This document shows positions 17,203 through 25,823 of a stretch of 64,000 bases of DNA, piece by piece (positions within the stretch are counted from its first letter, which is position 1; each line of letters opens with the position of its first letter). The notes under the pieces were generated by a model. It was not told the DNA's origin. It saw only the letters and a program-made list of their open reading frames with translations, and did no database searches. The DNA is taken from positions 124,001-188,000 of the forward strand of contig NZ_SBLC01000003.1 of NCBI RefSeq assembly GCF_004054105.1, written 5' to 3'. The DNA comes from Falsigemmobacter intermedius. Lineage in GTDB: Bacteria > Pseudomonadota > Alphaproteobacteria > Rhodobacterales > Rhodobacteraceae. A program made the translations under genes and the position numbers.

Positions 17203-17654
17203 CAGCGCGGCGTGGTATGTGCCGCGCCGGGCACCCACATCTTCTCGAGCTGGTAGAACTCGCGGACTTCCGGACGGAAGATATGGACGATGACATCATT
17301 GGAATCGACCAGCACCCAGTCGGCGGTCTCTTTGCCTTCCATCTTCGGATAGATGCGGAACTTGTCTTTCAGACGCTCCGCCAGCTTCTCGGCGATGGCA
17401 GCCACCTGACGGCTCGAGCGACCCGAGCAGATCACCATGTAATCCGCGACATCGGAGCGACCACGCAGGTCGATCTCGACGATTTCTTCGGCCTTGTCGT
17501 CGTCAAGCGAGGCCAGAACGGCTTCGAGAACGTCTTTTGCGGTGTAGTCTGCGGGGGCAGTGCGGCCCTCGCGGGGACCGACCGGCAGGCCGGTCGCAGG
17601 ATCGGAGTGAGACAGGGGACTAACCTCCAGCAACGTGCCGCAGAACCCCGGCAC
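17202..17654 (-). CDS. rsfS: Ribosome silencing factor RsfS
   Basis: The 150-residue frame contains the RsfS core: VLASLDDDKAEEIVEIDLRGRSDVADYMVICSGRS, then VLVDSNDVIVHIF and REFYQLEKMW. RsfS binds L14 and blocks subunit joining in stationary phase. The start is uncertain: GTG 17654 has no clear ribosome site, whereas GGAGG at 17624-17628 lies eight bases before an in-frame CTG at 17615, which would give 137 residues. The gene is coupled to rlmH by an ATGA overlap. Confidence 0.93.
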   Translation of the reverse strand: MPGFCGTLLEVSPLSHSDPATGLPVGPREGRTAPADYTAKDVLEAVLASLDDDKAEEIVEIDLRGRSDVADYMVICSGRSSRQVAAIAEKLAERLKDKFRIYPKMEGKETADWVLVDSNDVIVHIFRPEVREFYQLEKMWVPGAAHTTPR

Positions 17655-17680
17655 CGGGTATATACCCTAAAATAGCAGTC

Positions 17681-17759
17681 GCAGGCGTCCGAAACAACGC
17701 CTGCCGGGCAAAGGGGCCTTCTAAGGCGGCTATGTCGCAGCTGCAAGCGGATAGCCGCC
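17681..17759. other. Two adjacent hairpins upstream of the lipoprotein gene
   Basis: A 7-bp stem (17681-17687 with 17698-17704) and a 9-bp perfect stem (17725-17733 with 17751-17759) lie between rsfS and the lipoprotein gene. Neither is followed by a T-run on the plus strand. They may be mRNA leader structures; no promoter of good quality was found. Confidence 0.4.
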
Positions 17760-17895
17760 GCCGGTTTAAATTAGCGGCTGAGGCGCCCCGGCAACCAATC
17801 CTTAAACCTTCCCGGCAACTCTGGAGATGCGACCGGAGAAGGGTCCGGTGCTTTTTGGTGGTGGCGGCCTTTACCAGGCCGGAGTTGGGGAAGAC

Positions 17896-18486
17896 ATGAT
17901 GATGAAACTTGCAGGAACTTTCGGGACTATTGCCTCGGTCATGATGCTGTCGGGCTGTCTGGGCGGCGGCTCAGATTCGCGTGTGACACAGGCCACAGGT
18001 AAAGTGCCCGAGGCAAAGGGTACGGGCGACGACCTTGAGGCCAGGTCTCAGCGTGTCATGCGCCTTGCTGAAAAACTCTTGGAACAGCCGGTAACTGATG
18101 CGGCCCGAATGCCGACGGAAGGCAGAGCAACTTATACTGGTGCGGCGGTGTTCGGCGCGGGCACGGACTACTACAACGTCAGCACCCCTGTGATCGGTGA
18201 TCTGACGATGACGGCAGATTTCGCGGCTGCTTCGGTTAACGGCACGGTAAACCGGCTCCAGGACGGAGAAACCAGTCGCATGTTGGCGGGCACGATAGGC
18301 CTTAACGGCAGTATCTCCGGCAGTGATATCGCCGGGGCTGTCAGCGGTAATGTCGAGGGATATCGTGTCGACGGAAGTTTCAACGGGGGCTTTGCCGGGG
18401 CCCGGCCCGATTACCTCTATGGAGAAATGGAGGGGACGGTTGGGGGAATGAATTATGTGGGTGCCTTCGTCGGCGAAAAACGCTGA
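17896..18486 (+). CDS. TbpB-like surface lipoprotein (predicted Slam cargo)
   Basis: From ATG 17896 the product has about 196 residues. It has a lipoprotein signal peptide with lipobox LSGC, then a low-complexity linker, then a C-terminal region of alternating hydrophobic/polar strands rich in Gly and Ser (ATYTGAAVFGAG, DLTMTADFAAASVNGTV, GTIGLNGSISGSDIAG, YVGAFVGEKR at the end). This is the eight-strand barrel pattern of TbpB/factor-H-binding-protein-like domains. The next gene encodes a Slam-like outer-membrane barrel, so this is its likely cargo. The ligand is unknown. Confidence 0.72.
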   Translation: MMMKLAGTFGTIASVMMLSGCLGGGSDSRVTQATGKVPEAKGTGDDLEARSQRVMRLAEKLLEQPVTDAARMPTEGRATYTGAAVFGAGTDYYNVSTPVIGDLTMTADFAAASVNGTVNRLQDGETSRMLAGTIGLNGSISGSDIAGAVSGNVEGYRVDGSFNGGFAGARPDYLYGEMEGTVGGMNYVGAFVGEKR

Positions 18487-18504
18487 GCAGAGTGGAGCAG
18501 AACT

Positions 18505-18536
18505 GACCCGGCGCGCTTTCGGTGCGGCGGGTCTTT
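18505..18536 (+). terminator. Imperfect hairpin between lipoprotein and barrel genes
   Basis: The arms gacccg-cgcgc and ggtgcg-cgggtc pair with one mismatch and are followed by tttaaa. It may lower transcription of the barrel gene relative to the lipoprotein, giving more cargo than translocator. Confidence 0.45.
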
Positions 18537-18552
18537 AAACAGAAGTGGGGCC

Positions 18553-19599
18553 ATGAAAGCAGTCAGACCTGCACTATTTGCGTTGTTCCTGAGCGTTTGC
18601 CTGAATGCTGCTGCTGAGGCGCGGATCTCTGAGTATGAAGCGGCCATATTGAGCGGCAGCGCACAGCTTGAGCTGGTTTCGCTGTCAGCATATCGCGACT
18701 CCGTGGCTGCCAGGATGCGTGCGGGGGTGCTGACCCGTTTGGGTTTCGGGCCGGATCCCGGCAGCCCTCGTGTTCTGCGCGCTGAAATCGGGGTGACGCC
18801 GATCCTGCGCTATGACGGCAATATCAACAACGGCGTGATTGGCGACCGGCTTGATCTGGGGGGGCTGGTCTTTCTGGTCGATGAAGAAAGCCGCGCCCGT
18901 GCCGGGCTGGTGGGTGGTCTGGCGCTCTCGGCGGGAAGCGTGCTGTCCTTTGGGCAGGGCGGGACGCTCACGCTCGGCGCAGGGCTCAGATATGAGCGGG
19001 CACTGAGCCATCCGCTCTCAATCCGCGGCGGCTTTTTGCAGGCCTGCGGCAGCCAGCATATCGGCCGTCTGACCTGGATCGGCCTGTGCCAGAGTTTCCA
19101 CCGCGAGAAACGCAGCCTCGACGGCAGCCGTGCGGCCGTGACGACGCTGAGCTTCAGCCGGGTGCTGCGCAATCGGTTCGGCCCGGCTGAACTGGGCATA
19201 GAGATTGGCTCGCTACGCAATGATGGCGCGCAGCGCGGCTTTGCCGGGCTGGTGCTGCGCCAGGCGGCGGGCGGTTTCGGCGCCTTCAGCCTGGAGATTG
19301 CGGGAGAGCACCGGCGGACGGGCGTCAATACCGCTGATCTGCGGATCAGACCCGGCTACAGCACGCTGGTACGCGGCCGCCCTCTGGCCGTTAGTCTGCT
19401 CTATCAGAAAGAGGGAGGGGGCCAGTTTCTGGGCCGCAGCCGGCGGGATGAATTTACTTTGCTGCGCTTTGATTATGCGGTGTCACGCAGCCTCTCTCTG
19501 TCGCTCGGTTACCGGAAACGGCACTCGAGTGCCGGGATCTACAGCGGCTCTTCGATGATCTTTGGATTCAATATGCGCCCGCTCGCCTTGCGGCGCTGA
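18553..19599 (+). CDS. Slam-like outer-membrane beta-barrel (SlipAM family)
   Basis: The 348-residue precursor has a signal peptide (cleavage near residue 22), only about 50 residues of N-terminal domain, and then a barrel of amphipathic strands from about residue 75 to the end. The first strand carries PILRYDGNINNGVIGD, which resembles the N-x-NN entry motif of surface-lipoprotein-assembly-modulator barrels. Classical Slam proteins carry TPR repeats before the barrel, nearly absent here. Slams move lipoproteins to the cell surface (type XI secretion). The lipoprotein gene 66 bp upstream fits a cargo-translocator pair. Confidence 0.68.
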   Translation: MKAVRPALFALFLSVCLNAAAEARISEYEAAILSGSAQLELVSLSAYRDSVAARMRAGVLTRLGFGPDPGSPRVLRAEIGVTPILRYDGNINNGVIGDRLDLGGLVFLVDEESRARAGLVGGLALSAGSVLSFGQGGTLTLGAGLRYERALSHPLSIRGGFLQACGSQHIGRLTWIGLCQSFHREKRSLDGSRAAVTTLSFSRVLRNRFGPAELGIEIGSLRNDGAQRGFAGLVLRQAAGGFGAFSLEIAGEHRRTGVNTADLRIRPGYSTLVRGRPLAVSLLYQKEGGGQFLGRSRRDEFTLLRFDYAVSRSLSLSLGYRKRHSSAGIYSGSSMIFGFNMRPLALRR

Positions 19600-19660
19600 G
19601 CCGCAGAAGTCGCAACCGATCAAAAATTAATGCGCAAACGGGCGTTCTGAGGAAAGATAC

Positions 19661-19689
19661 TTGCGTCAAAAGCTGTTTCGGCCTATCCC
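19661..19689 (+). promoter_or_regulatory. Candidate leuC promoter
   Basis: TTGCGT at 19661-19666 and TATCCC at 19684-19689 are 17 bases apart. Predicted initiation falls at about 19696, immediately at the ATG of the short leader frame. Confidence 0.4.
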
Positions 19690-19696
19690 CCGAAGC

Positions 19697-19786
19697 ATGA
19701 TGATCTATTTCGACATCACAGATCACGCGCGCCTGCCGCAGCGTTTCGCCCGTAACGACCGGGCGTCGATTTCGCGACTTCGCTGA
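19697..19786 (+). CDS. Possible 29-residue leader peptide upstream of leuC
   Basis: The frame starts with two ATG codons and ends TGA at 19786. If the promoter at 19661-19689 is right, it would be nearly leaderless. It has two leucine codons (L13, L28) but six arginine codons, so it does not look like a classical leucine-counting leader. It contains an internal 6-bp hairpin (19747-19765). It is followed by the alternative hairpins at 19800-19838. It may be a chance frame. Confidence 0.3.
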   Translation: MMIYFDITDHARLPQRFARNDRASISRLR

Positions 19787-19799
19787 AGCCGGATCTTTA

Positions 19800-19838
19800 C
19801 ACGCGTCTGCGCGCGTGCAGCCCCTTCGCACGCGCTTT
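19800..19838 (+). terminator. Attenuator-like alternative hairpins before leuC
   Basis: Hairpin A pairs 19800-19805 with 19812-19817. Hairpin B pairs gcgcgtgc (19811-19818) with gcacgcgc (19828-19835) and is followed by ttt. The two share bases 19812-19817 and cannot form together. Hairpin B has an 8-bp all-paired stem but only a short T-run, so termination efficiency is uncertain. Confidence 0.45.
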
Positions 19839-19868
19839 CCCTGACTAAGCCAAATCGAGAGATGAGCC

Positions 19869-21287
19869 ATGACCGCTCCGCGCACGCTCTATGACAAAAT
19901 CTGGGACGACCACGTCGTTCACACGTCCGAAGACGGCACCTGCCTGCTGTATATTGACCGTCACCTCGTCCATGAAGTGACCAGCCCGCAGGCCTTTGAA
20001 GGTCTGCGCATGGCAGGCCGCAAAGTGCGCGCGCCGGAAAAGACCATCGCTGTGCCCGATCACAACGTGCCGACCACCGAGGGCCGTGACAAGCATATCG
20101 ACAACGAAGAGAGCCGCATTCAGGTTGAGGCTCTGGACAAAAACGCCAAGGACTTCGGCATCAACTATTATCCGGTGACCGACATCCGTCAGGGCATCGT
20201 GCACATCGTCGGACCCGAACAGGGCTGGACGCTGCCGGGCATGACCGTTGTCTGCGGCGACAGCCACACCGCGACCCATGGTGCCTTTGGTGCACTGGCG
20301 CATGGCATCGGCACGTCCGAGGTGGAACATGTTCTGGCGACCCAGACCCTGATCCAGAAGAAGTCCAAAAACATGAAAGTGGAAATCACCGGCAAGCTGC
20401 GCCCCGGTGTGACCGCGAAAGACATCACCCTCTCGGTGATCGGCGCGACCGGCACCGCAGGCGGTACCGGCTATGTGATCGAATATTGCGGCGAAGCGAT
20501 CCGCGATCTCTCGATGGAAGGCCGTATGACGGTCTGCAACATGGCCATTGAAGGCGGCGCCCGCGCCGGTCTGATCGCGCCCGATGAGAAGACTTTTGAG
20601 TATATCAAAGGCCGTCCGCATGCGCCCAAGGGCGAGCAGCTGGAAGCCGCGATTGCTTATTGGAAGACCCTCTTCACCGATGAGGGCGCGCATTTCGACA
20701 AAGTCGTGACCCTGCGGGCCGAAGAGATTGAGCCGGTTGTGACCTGGGGCACCTCGCCTGAGGATGTGCTGGGCATTTCGGGCGTTGTCCCGCATCCCGA
20801 GCAGTTCACCGGCGGCAAGGTCGAAGCGGCCCGCCGCTCGCTGGAATATATGGGCCTTGAGCCCGGCACCCCGCTGAAAGACATCAAAATTGATGCCGTT
20901 TTCATCGGCTCCTGCACCAACGGCCGGATCGAAGATCTGCGCGCTGCAGCCGAAGTGCTGAAGGGCAAGAAGATCGCGCCGGGCGTGCGTGGCATGGTGG
21001 TTCCGGGTTCGGGTCTCGTGCGCGCTCAGGCAGAGGCTGAGGGTCTGGCGCAGATCTTCCTCGATGCGGGCTTCGAATGGCGTCTGGCCGGCTGCTCGAT
21101 GTGTCTGGCGATGAACCCCGACCAGCTGGCTCCGGGGGAGCGTTGCGCTGCCACCTCGAACCGCAACTTCGAGGGCCGTCAGGGCCGTGGCGGCCGCACC
21201 CATCTTCTGTCGCCCGCAATGGCGGCCGCAGCTGCGGTGACGGGTCGTCTGACCGACGTTCGCGAACTGATGGCGGAGACCGTCTGA
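19869..21287 (+). CDS. leuC: 3-isopropylmalate dehydratase large subunit
   Basis: The 472-residue protein is a full-length aconitase-family large subunit. It has the N-terminal [12 protein letters not shown] and [18 protein letters not shown] segments, and the three [4Fe-4S] cysteines: one in [11 protein letters not shown] (near 349) and two in [13 protein letters not shown] (near 409-412). With LeuD it isomerises 2-isopropylmalate to 3-isopropylmalate in leucine synthesis. The leader upstream has attenuator-like structure. leuD lies 575 bp downstream with an HdeD-like gene between. Confidence 0.98.
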   Translation: MTAPRTLYDKIWDDHVVHTSEDGTCLLYIDRHLVHEVTSPQAFEGLRMAGRKVRAPEKTIAVPDHNVPTTEGRDKHIDNEESRIQVEALDKNAKDFGINYYPVTDIRQGIVHIVGPEQGWTLPGMTVVCGDSHTATHGAFGALAHGIGTSEVEHVLATQTLIQKKSKNMKVEITGKLRPGVTAKDITLSVIGATGTAGGTGYVIEYCGEAIRDLSMEGRMTVCNMAIEGGARAGLIAPDEKTFEYIKGRPHAPKGEQLEAAIAYWKTLFTDEGAHFDKVVTLRAEEIEPVVTWGTSPEDVLGISGVVPHPEQFTGGKVEAARRSLEYMGLEPGTPLKDIKIDAVFIGSCTNGRIEDLRAAAEVLKGKKIAPGVRGMVVPGSGLVRAQAEAEGLAQIFLDAGFEWRLAGCSMCLAMNPDQLAPGERCAATSNRNFEGRQGRGGRTHLLSPAMAAAAAVTGRLTDVRELMAETV

Positions 21288-21336
21288 GGCGGGCCCCGAA
21301 GCGGGCCTGAGAAAAACCAGGGATAAGGGAACGGAA

Positions 21337-21849
21337 ATGAAAGGCTCGACGATTGCTCTGACTGCCGGCGTGCTGGCCCTCTTGGGCGGCATCGTTGCAC
21401 TTCTGTTCCCGCTTCCTGCGGGGATCGCCGTCACAACCTTCACGGGGGCGGCTTTCCTGATCGCAGGGGCCTTTGGTCTCTTTGGCGCCTTCTCGCAACA
21501 GGGCATGCCACGGCGGGGTTGGGTGGCGTTTCTGTCGCTGCTGCAGCTCGTCCTGGGGGTGGCGATCCTTGCGGATCCGCTGGCAGGGCTGGTGTCGCTG
21601 ACCATCATCGCGGGCAGCTTCTTTCTGGCCTCAGGCGTGGTGCGGCTGGTGCTGGCCTGGCGTCTGCGGCAGCAGACGAGCCCGGTTTTGCTGGCGCTGA
21701 CGGGCCTTCTTTCGCTGGGTCTTGGCCTTTACGTCTTCTTTTCCCCGACCACGGCCAGCACGGTGCTTCTGGGCACGCTGCTGGCGGTCGAACTTCTTTC
21801 TGCCGGTGTCGCCCTGACTGGTCTGGGGCTGGCGCTGCGCAAATTGTGA
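21337..21849 (+). CDS. HdeD-like (DUF308) membrane protein
   Basis: The 170-residue protein has six hydrophobic helices in pairs (first ALTAGVLALLGGIVALLFPLPAG), the DUF308/HdeD arrangement with short Gly-rich turns and few charges. E. coli HdeD is linked to acid resistance; the function here is unknown. It is inserted between leuC and leuD with a 49-bp gap before and 12 bp after, so it is probably co-transcribed. The ribosome site aaggga lies before the ATG. Confidence 0.85.
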   Translation: MKGSTIALTAGVLALLGGIVALLFPLPAGIAVTTFTGAAFLIAGAFGLFGAFSQQGMPRRGWVAFLSLLQLVLGVAILADPLAGLVSLTIIAGSFFLASGVVRLVLAWRLRQQTSPVLLALTGLLSLGLGLYVFFSPTTASTVLLGTLLAVELLSAGVALTGLGLALRKL

Positions 21850-21861
21850 CAGGCATCTGAC

Positions 21862-22467
21862 ATGGATAAATTCACCACCCTCACCGGGATCGCGGCACCG
21901 ATGCCGCTGGTCAATATCGACACCGATATGATCATCCCCAAGCAGTTTCTGAAAACCATTCAGCGTTCGGGCCTTGGCAAGAACCTGTTTGATGAAATGC
22001 GCTACAATCAGGACGGCAGCGAGATCGAAGATTTCGTGCTGAACCAGCCGGCCTACCGCCAGTCCCAGATCATCGTGGCCGGCGACAACTTCGGCTGCGG
22101 CTCTTCGCGTGAGCATGCACCCTGGGCGCTGCTGGATTTCGGCATCCGCTGCGTGATCTCGACCAGCTTTGCCGACATCTTCTTCAACAACTGCTTCAAG
22201 AACGGCATCCTGCCGATCCGCCTGCCGCAGGAGCAGGTCGACATCCTGATGGAAGACGCCCGCAAAGGCGCCAATGCCCGCATGACCGTCGATCTTGAGG
22301 CGCAGACCGTGACCTCCTCGGATGGTCAGGTCTTCAGCTTTGAGGTGGATGCCTTCAAAAAACACTGCCTGCTGAACGGTCTCGACGACATCGGCCTGAG
22401 CCTCGAAAAGGTCAGCTCGATCGATGCCTTTGAGGCGACGGCCGGGGCAAAACGTCCCTGGGTCTGA
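21862..22467 (+). CDS. leuD: 3-isopropylmalate dehydratase small subunit
   Basis: The 201-residue protein shows the swivelling-domain signature: [23 protein letters not shown] at the start, [17 protein letters not shown] near residues 74-90, and [21 protein letters not shown]. It completes the LeuCD isomerase. It is followed by a strong terminator, so leuC-hdeD-leuD form a unit separate from leuB. Confidence 0.98.
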   Translation: MDKFTTLTGIAAPMPLVNIDTDMIIPKQFLKTIQRSGLGKNLFDEMRYNQDGSEIEDFVLNQPAYRQSQIIVAGDNFGCGSSREHAPWALLDFGIRCVISTSFADIFFNNCFKNGILPIRLPQEQVDILMEDARKGANARMTVDLEAQTVTSSDGQVFSFEVDAFKKHCLLNGLDDIGLSLEKVSSIDAFEATAGAKRPWV

Positions 22468-22487
22468 AATCTGCCTCAATAAAACAT

Positions 22488-22527
22488 GGAAAGGGTCGCC
22501 AGGGTAAGGAATGGCGACCCTTTTCCT
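22488..22527 (+). terminator. Terminator after leuD
   Basis: A 13-bp stem (22489-22501 with 22512-22524) with a ten-base loop is followed by cctttg after ttttc. Confidence 0.85.
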
Positions 22528-22731
22528 TTGCCGGGAATGATGCAATCGGGCGACAGTATGCTCGCTTTTCTGCAGCATTCCTCTGTTCTTCTATCGGTAT
22601 AGTTGCACAGACAGAGGGGAGCCGTCAGGATTTCGGGCAAAATTAAGGCAATCCGCCGCGATGAGCGGAGTCAGGCAGAACTCGTGCAGACAGACAGACG
22701 CACCTTCCGCCCGAGGGAGGAAGACGTACTT

Positions 22732-23568
22732 ATGATCGCTCGTTTCACCGGTGCATTCGTGCGCATGGTGCTGGTTATGGTGTTGATCGCTCTGCCGTCG
22801 ATGCTGATTGAAAGTGCCAGTGACACCCGCCAGATCATTGCGCTGCTGGCGATTTTTGCGGGGGGGCTGGTTCTTGTGGAATATGGCTCTGCCTATCCCA
22901 GCCTGATCGAGTTTCGGGATGCTGCGCCCTATAACCGTCTGCGCTTTGTGATGCTCTTTGCGATGGTGGCGATTCTGTCGCTGATCGCGCGCGGTGACCT
23001 TGCGCCAAGTCTTTTGTCCTCGCTGCTGCTGCGCCTGGGCGAAGCGCTGGGGCAGGCGATTGATTTCCCCTTCAGTCCGGTCCGGCTGATGACCGGTGCG
23101 CTGGCCCCCGAGGTCGCGGCTGAGGATCTGGACCGGCTGCGCGCCGGGGCGGGGATCAGCTTTCTGATCGCATTGATCAGCCTCGTGATTTTTGCGGCGC
23201 TGATGCGCAGTTGCCGCTGGCCGGGGCGCGGCACCAGCTTCAACGTCTGGGTCAATCTGCCGACCTTTGATCCGACGGCGGGTCGTGATGTCGTTTACCG
23301 TCTTGAGCGTGATGCCCGCGTTAACATTTTGTTAGGCTTTATCCTGCCATTCCTGATCCCGCTCTTCATGGCGCAGGCGGCGGGCAGCCTGACGTCGGCT
23401 GCTGTCTCGGACCCGCAGATGATGATCTGGGGACTCGCATCCTGGTGCTTCCTGCCTGCCTCTTTGTTCATGCGCGGCATCGCCATGAACCGCATCGCGG
23501 CCATGATCCGCGAGCAGCGCCGCCTGGCCGATCTCGCCGGGCCCGGTCGGCGGCTTATGCCTGCCTGA
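22732..23568 (+). CDS. Conserved polytopic membrane protein of unknown function
   Basis: From ATG 22732, preceded by gagggagg, the product has 278 residues with six to seven hydrophobic segments (FVRMVLVMVLIALPSMLIE, IIALLAIFAGGLVLVEYG, LRFVMLFAMVAILSLIAR, and three or four in the C-terminal half). No catalytic motif is visible. Its stop overlaps possible starts of the following phosphatase-fold gene, suggesting co-expression. I know of similar proteins only as family-wide hypothetical proteins near leu genes. Confidence 0.8.
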   Translation: MIARFTGAFVRMVLVMVLIALPSMLIESASDTRQIIALLAIFAGGLVLVEYGSAYPSLIEFRDAAPYNRLRFVMLFAMVAILSLIARGDLAPSLLSSLLLRLGEALGQAIDFPFSPVRLMTGALAPEVAAEDLDRLRAGAGISFLIALISLVIFAALMRSCRWPGRGTSFNVWVNLPTFDPTAGRDVVYRLERDARVNILLGFILPFLIPLFMAQAAGSLTSAAVSDPQMMIWGLASWCFLPASLFMRGIAMNRIAAMIREQRRLADLAGPGRRLMPA

Positions 23569-24461
23569 TCTTTTGCGCAGCATTTGCAGCCCCGCAGGCG
23601 GGGGCAGAGAGCCTGCGCCTTGCCGCCTGGAATGCGGATCTCTCGCGTGAGGGGCCTGGCCTTCTGCTCAGCGAAATCCGTGCGGCAAAGGCGCCTGCAC
23701 TTTTGCATCTGGCAGAGGTGATCCGCGAGGCCGGGGCCGATCTGCTGCTTCTGAGCCGTTTTGATCACGATTATCAGAACCTTGCGCTGACAGCCTTTGC
23801 AGAGTTGCTCGCGCAGCGGGGCGGCCCGCAGTATCCGCATCTGCTCTCTGCGCCGCAAAACTGCGGGCTGATCGCGCCACTTGATCTCGACGGCGACGGT
23901 CGGGCAGGCGGTCCGGGTGATCTGCAGGGCTGGGGGCGCTTCAGCGGTGACGAGGCGCTGGCGCTGCTGTCGCGGTATCCGCTGCGGCTCGCGGAGGATC
24001 ATTCCGAAAGCCTCTGGCAGGACCTGCCCGATCACAGCGGCGGAGCCAGAGCACGGCCGGGACAGCGGCTGTCCTCCTCGGCGCATTGGGTGGTGGAACT
24101 CGATCACCCGCGCGCGGGGCCTTTGCTGTTGCTGATCCATGGGGCGGGCCCTGCGCGTTTCACCGGCGCGCCGCGCAATCACGATGAGACGGTGTTCTGG
24201 CGGCATTGGCTGCACAGGCGCGACCCGCAGCAGCGGGCAGAAGATCTGATCTATATCGGCCATCCCGCGCGGGAGGCGGGCGATACCGCTTCGCTGATCG
24301 GCCCGCCGTTTCAGACCGGCTGCGAGATCCCCGGTGGCGTTGCGATCCTGCCGGCTGCGCCCCTTGAAACGGCTCTCTGCCGGAGGGGGGCGGAAGATCT
24401 GCCACAGACGCGCTTTGCTGCCCGCATTCTTATTGCGGAAATCCCGTTGAAACTGCGCTGA
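23445..24461 (+). CDS. Endonuclease/exonuclease/phosphatase-fold protein, secreted
   Basis: The frame is in the EEP superfamily: LRLAAWNADLSR at the N-terminal strand, then VIREAGADLLLLSRFDHD, LDLDGDGRAGGPGDLQGWGRF and ALLSRYPL. A hydrophobic stretch (AAYACLIFCAAFAAPQAGA) directly before the domain looks like a signal peptide. The start is unclear: GTG 23445 overlaps the previous gene by 124 bp, while a CTG at 23565 forms a CTGA overlap with its stop but gives a very short leader. EEP members hydrolyse phosphodiesters; the substrate is unknown. Confidence 0.7.
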   Translation: MLPACLFVHARHRHEPHRGHDPRAAPPGRSRRARSAAYACLIFCAAFAAPQAGAESLRLAAWNADLSREGPGLLLSEIRAAKAPALLHLAEVIREAGADLLLLSRFDHDYQNLALTAFAELLAQRGGPQYPHLLSAPQNCGLIAPLDLDGDGRAGGPGDLQGWGRFSGDEALALLSRYPLRLAEDHSESLWQDLPDHSGGARARPGQRLSSSAHWVVELDHPRAGPLLLLIHGAGPARFTGAPRNHDETVFWRHWLHRRDPQQRAEDLIYIGHPAREAGDTASLIGPPFQTGCEIPGGVAILPAAPLETALCRRGAEDLPQTRFAARILIAEIPLKLR

Positions 24462-24555
24462 AATTGCCGGGGAGGGCTGCGGGACGGCGGCTCTCTCTTG
24501 ACCCTCCTGGCGGCGGGGTTTACGCCAAATCCAACCCTCAGGAAGGAGACATATC

Positions 24556-25662
24556 GTGGCGAACCCCTCTCTGCTCATCCTCGCCGGTGACGGCATTGGC
24601 CCGGAAGTTATGACCGAAGTTAAGAAGGTCATTGCATGGATGGGGGACAAACGCGGGATTACCTTCGATGTCTCGGAAGACCTGGTCGGTGGCTGCGCCT
24701 ATGACAAACACGGCGTGCCGCTGCATGACGACACCATGGCGAAAGCTCAGGAAGTCGACGCGGTTCTGCTCGGCGCTGTGGGCGGTCCGAAATACGACAA
24801 CCTCGACTTCTCGGTGAAGCCTGAGCGTGGTCTGCTGCGTCTGCGCAAAGAGATGGATCTCTTCTCGAACCTGCGCCCGGCGCAGTGCTTTGACGCGCTT
24901 GCAGATTTCTCCTCGCTGAAGAAAGACGTCGTCGCCGGTCTGGACATCATGATCGTGCGTGAACTGACCTCGGGCGTCTATTTCGGCGAGCCGCGCGGCA
25001 TTTTCACCGAAGGCAATGAGCGCGTGGGCATCAACACCCAGCGTTACACCGAATCTGAGATTGCCCGCGTTGCCCGTTCGGCCTTTGAGCTGGCGAAGCG
25101 CCGCAACAACAAGGTCTGCTCGATGGAGAAGGCCAACGTCATGGAGTCGGGCATTCTGTGGCGCGAAGTGGTCCAGAAGGTCCATGACGAGGAATATCCG
25201 GAAGTTGAGCTGTCGCATATGTATGCCGACAACGGCGCGATGCAGCTGGTGCGCAACCCGAAGCAGTTTGACGTGATCGTCACCGATAACCTCTTCGGCG
25301 ATCTGCTCTCGGATGCGGCGGCAATGCTGACCGGCTCGCTCGGGATGCTGCCCTCGGCCAGCCTTGGTGCGCCGATGGCCAATGGTCGCCCGAAAGCCCT
25401 TTATGAGCCGGTTCATGGCTCGGCCCCGGATATCGCGGGTCAGGGCAAGGCCAACCCGATCGCCTGCGTTCTCTCGTTCGCTATGGCGCTGCGCTACAGC
25501 TTTGATCTTGGTGAGGAAGCGACCCGTCTGGAGAAGGCCGTCGAGCAGGTTCTGGCGGATGGCGTGCGCACCGCGGATCTGATGGGTCCGGAAGGCGGCG
25601 TGCCGGTCTCGACCTCTGCCATGGGCGATGCCATCGTGGCAGCCCTCAACGCTTCGCTCTGA
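24556..25662 (+). CDS. leuB: 3-isopropylmalate dehydrogenase
   Basis: The 368-residue protein starts at GTG after aggaaggag. It has the beta-decarboxylating dehydrogenase fold: [13 protein letters not shown], substrate-binding RxxxxRL in [19 protein letters not shown], and the metal-binding signature [31 protein letters not shown] near residues 222-253. It oxidises 3-isopropylmalate with NAD to 2-ketoisocaproate. It is separated from leuCD by two unrelated genes and ends at its own terminator. Confidence 0.98.
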   Translation: MANPSLLILAGDGIGPEVMTEVKKVIAWMGDKRGITFDVSEDLVGGCAYDKHGVPLHDDTMAKAQEVDAVLLGAVGGPKYDNLDFSVKPERGLLRLRKEMDLFSNLRPAQCFDALADFSSLKKDVVAGLDIMIVRELTSGVYFGEPRGIFTEGNERVGINTQRYTESEIARVARSAFELAKRRNNKVCSMEKANVMESGILWREVVQKVHDEEYPEVELSHMYADNGAMQLVRNPKQFDVIVTDNLFGDLLSDAAAMLTGSLGMLPSASLGAPMANGRPKALYEPVHGSAPDIAGQGKANPIACVLSFAMALRYSFDLGEEATRLEKAVEQVLADGVRTADLMGPEGGVPVSTSAMGDAIVAALNASL

Positions 25663-25687
25663 GCGACGGATCTTTGTGATCTGCCAG

Positions 25688-25714
25688 GGCCTCCCCAAAG
25701 GGGGAGGCCTTTTG
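25688..25714 (+). terminator. Terminator after leuB
   Basis: A 9-bp GC-rich stem (25688-25696 with 25701-25709), tetraloop aaag, then tttt. Confidence 0.88.
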
Positions 25715-25823
25715 CATTGGGCAGAGCGGGGGGGCGGAGCAGCGCTTCGGCTTGACAGAGGGCAGGGTGGTGCCAAAAGTTGCTGGCATTCACTTTTGCC
25801 CTCAGCCCCTGAAAGGTCAGCTT

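Noticed and set aside
19845-21608. Long antisense open frame (587 codons) opposite leuC
   Set aside because: Shadow of the leuC reading frame; composition is not protein-like and leuC is certain.
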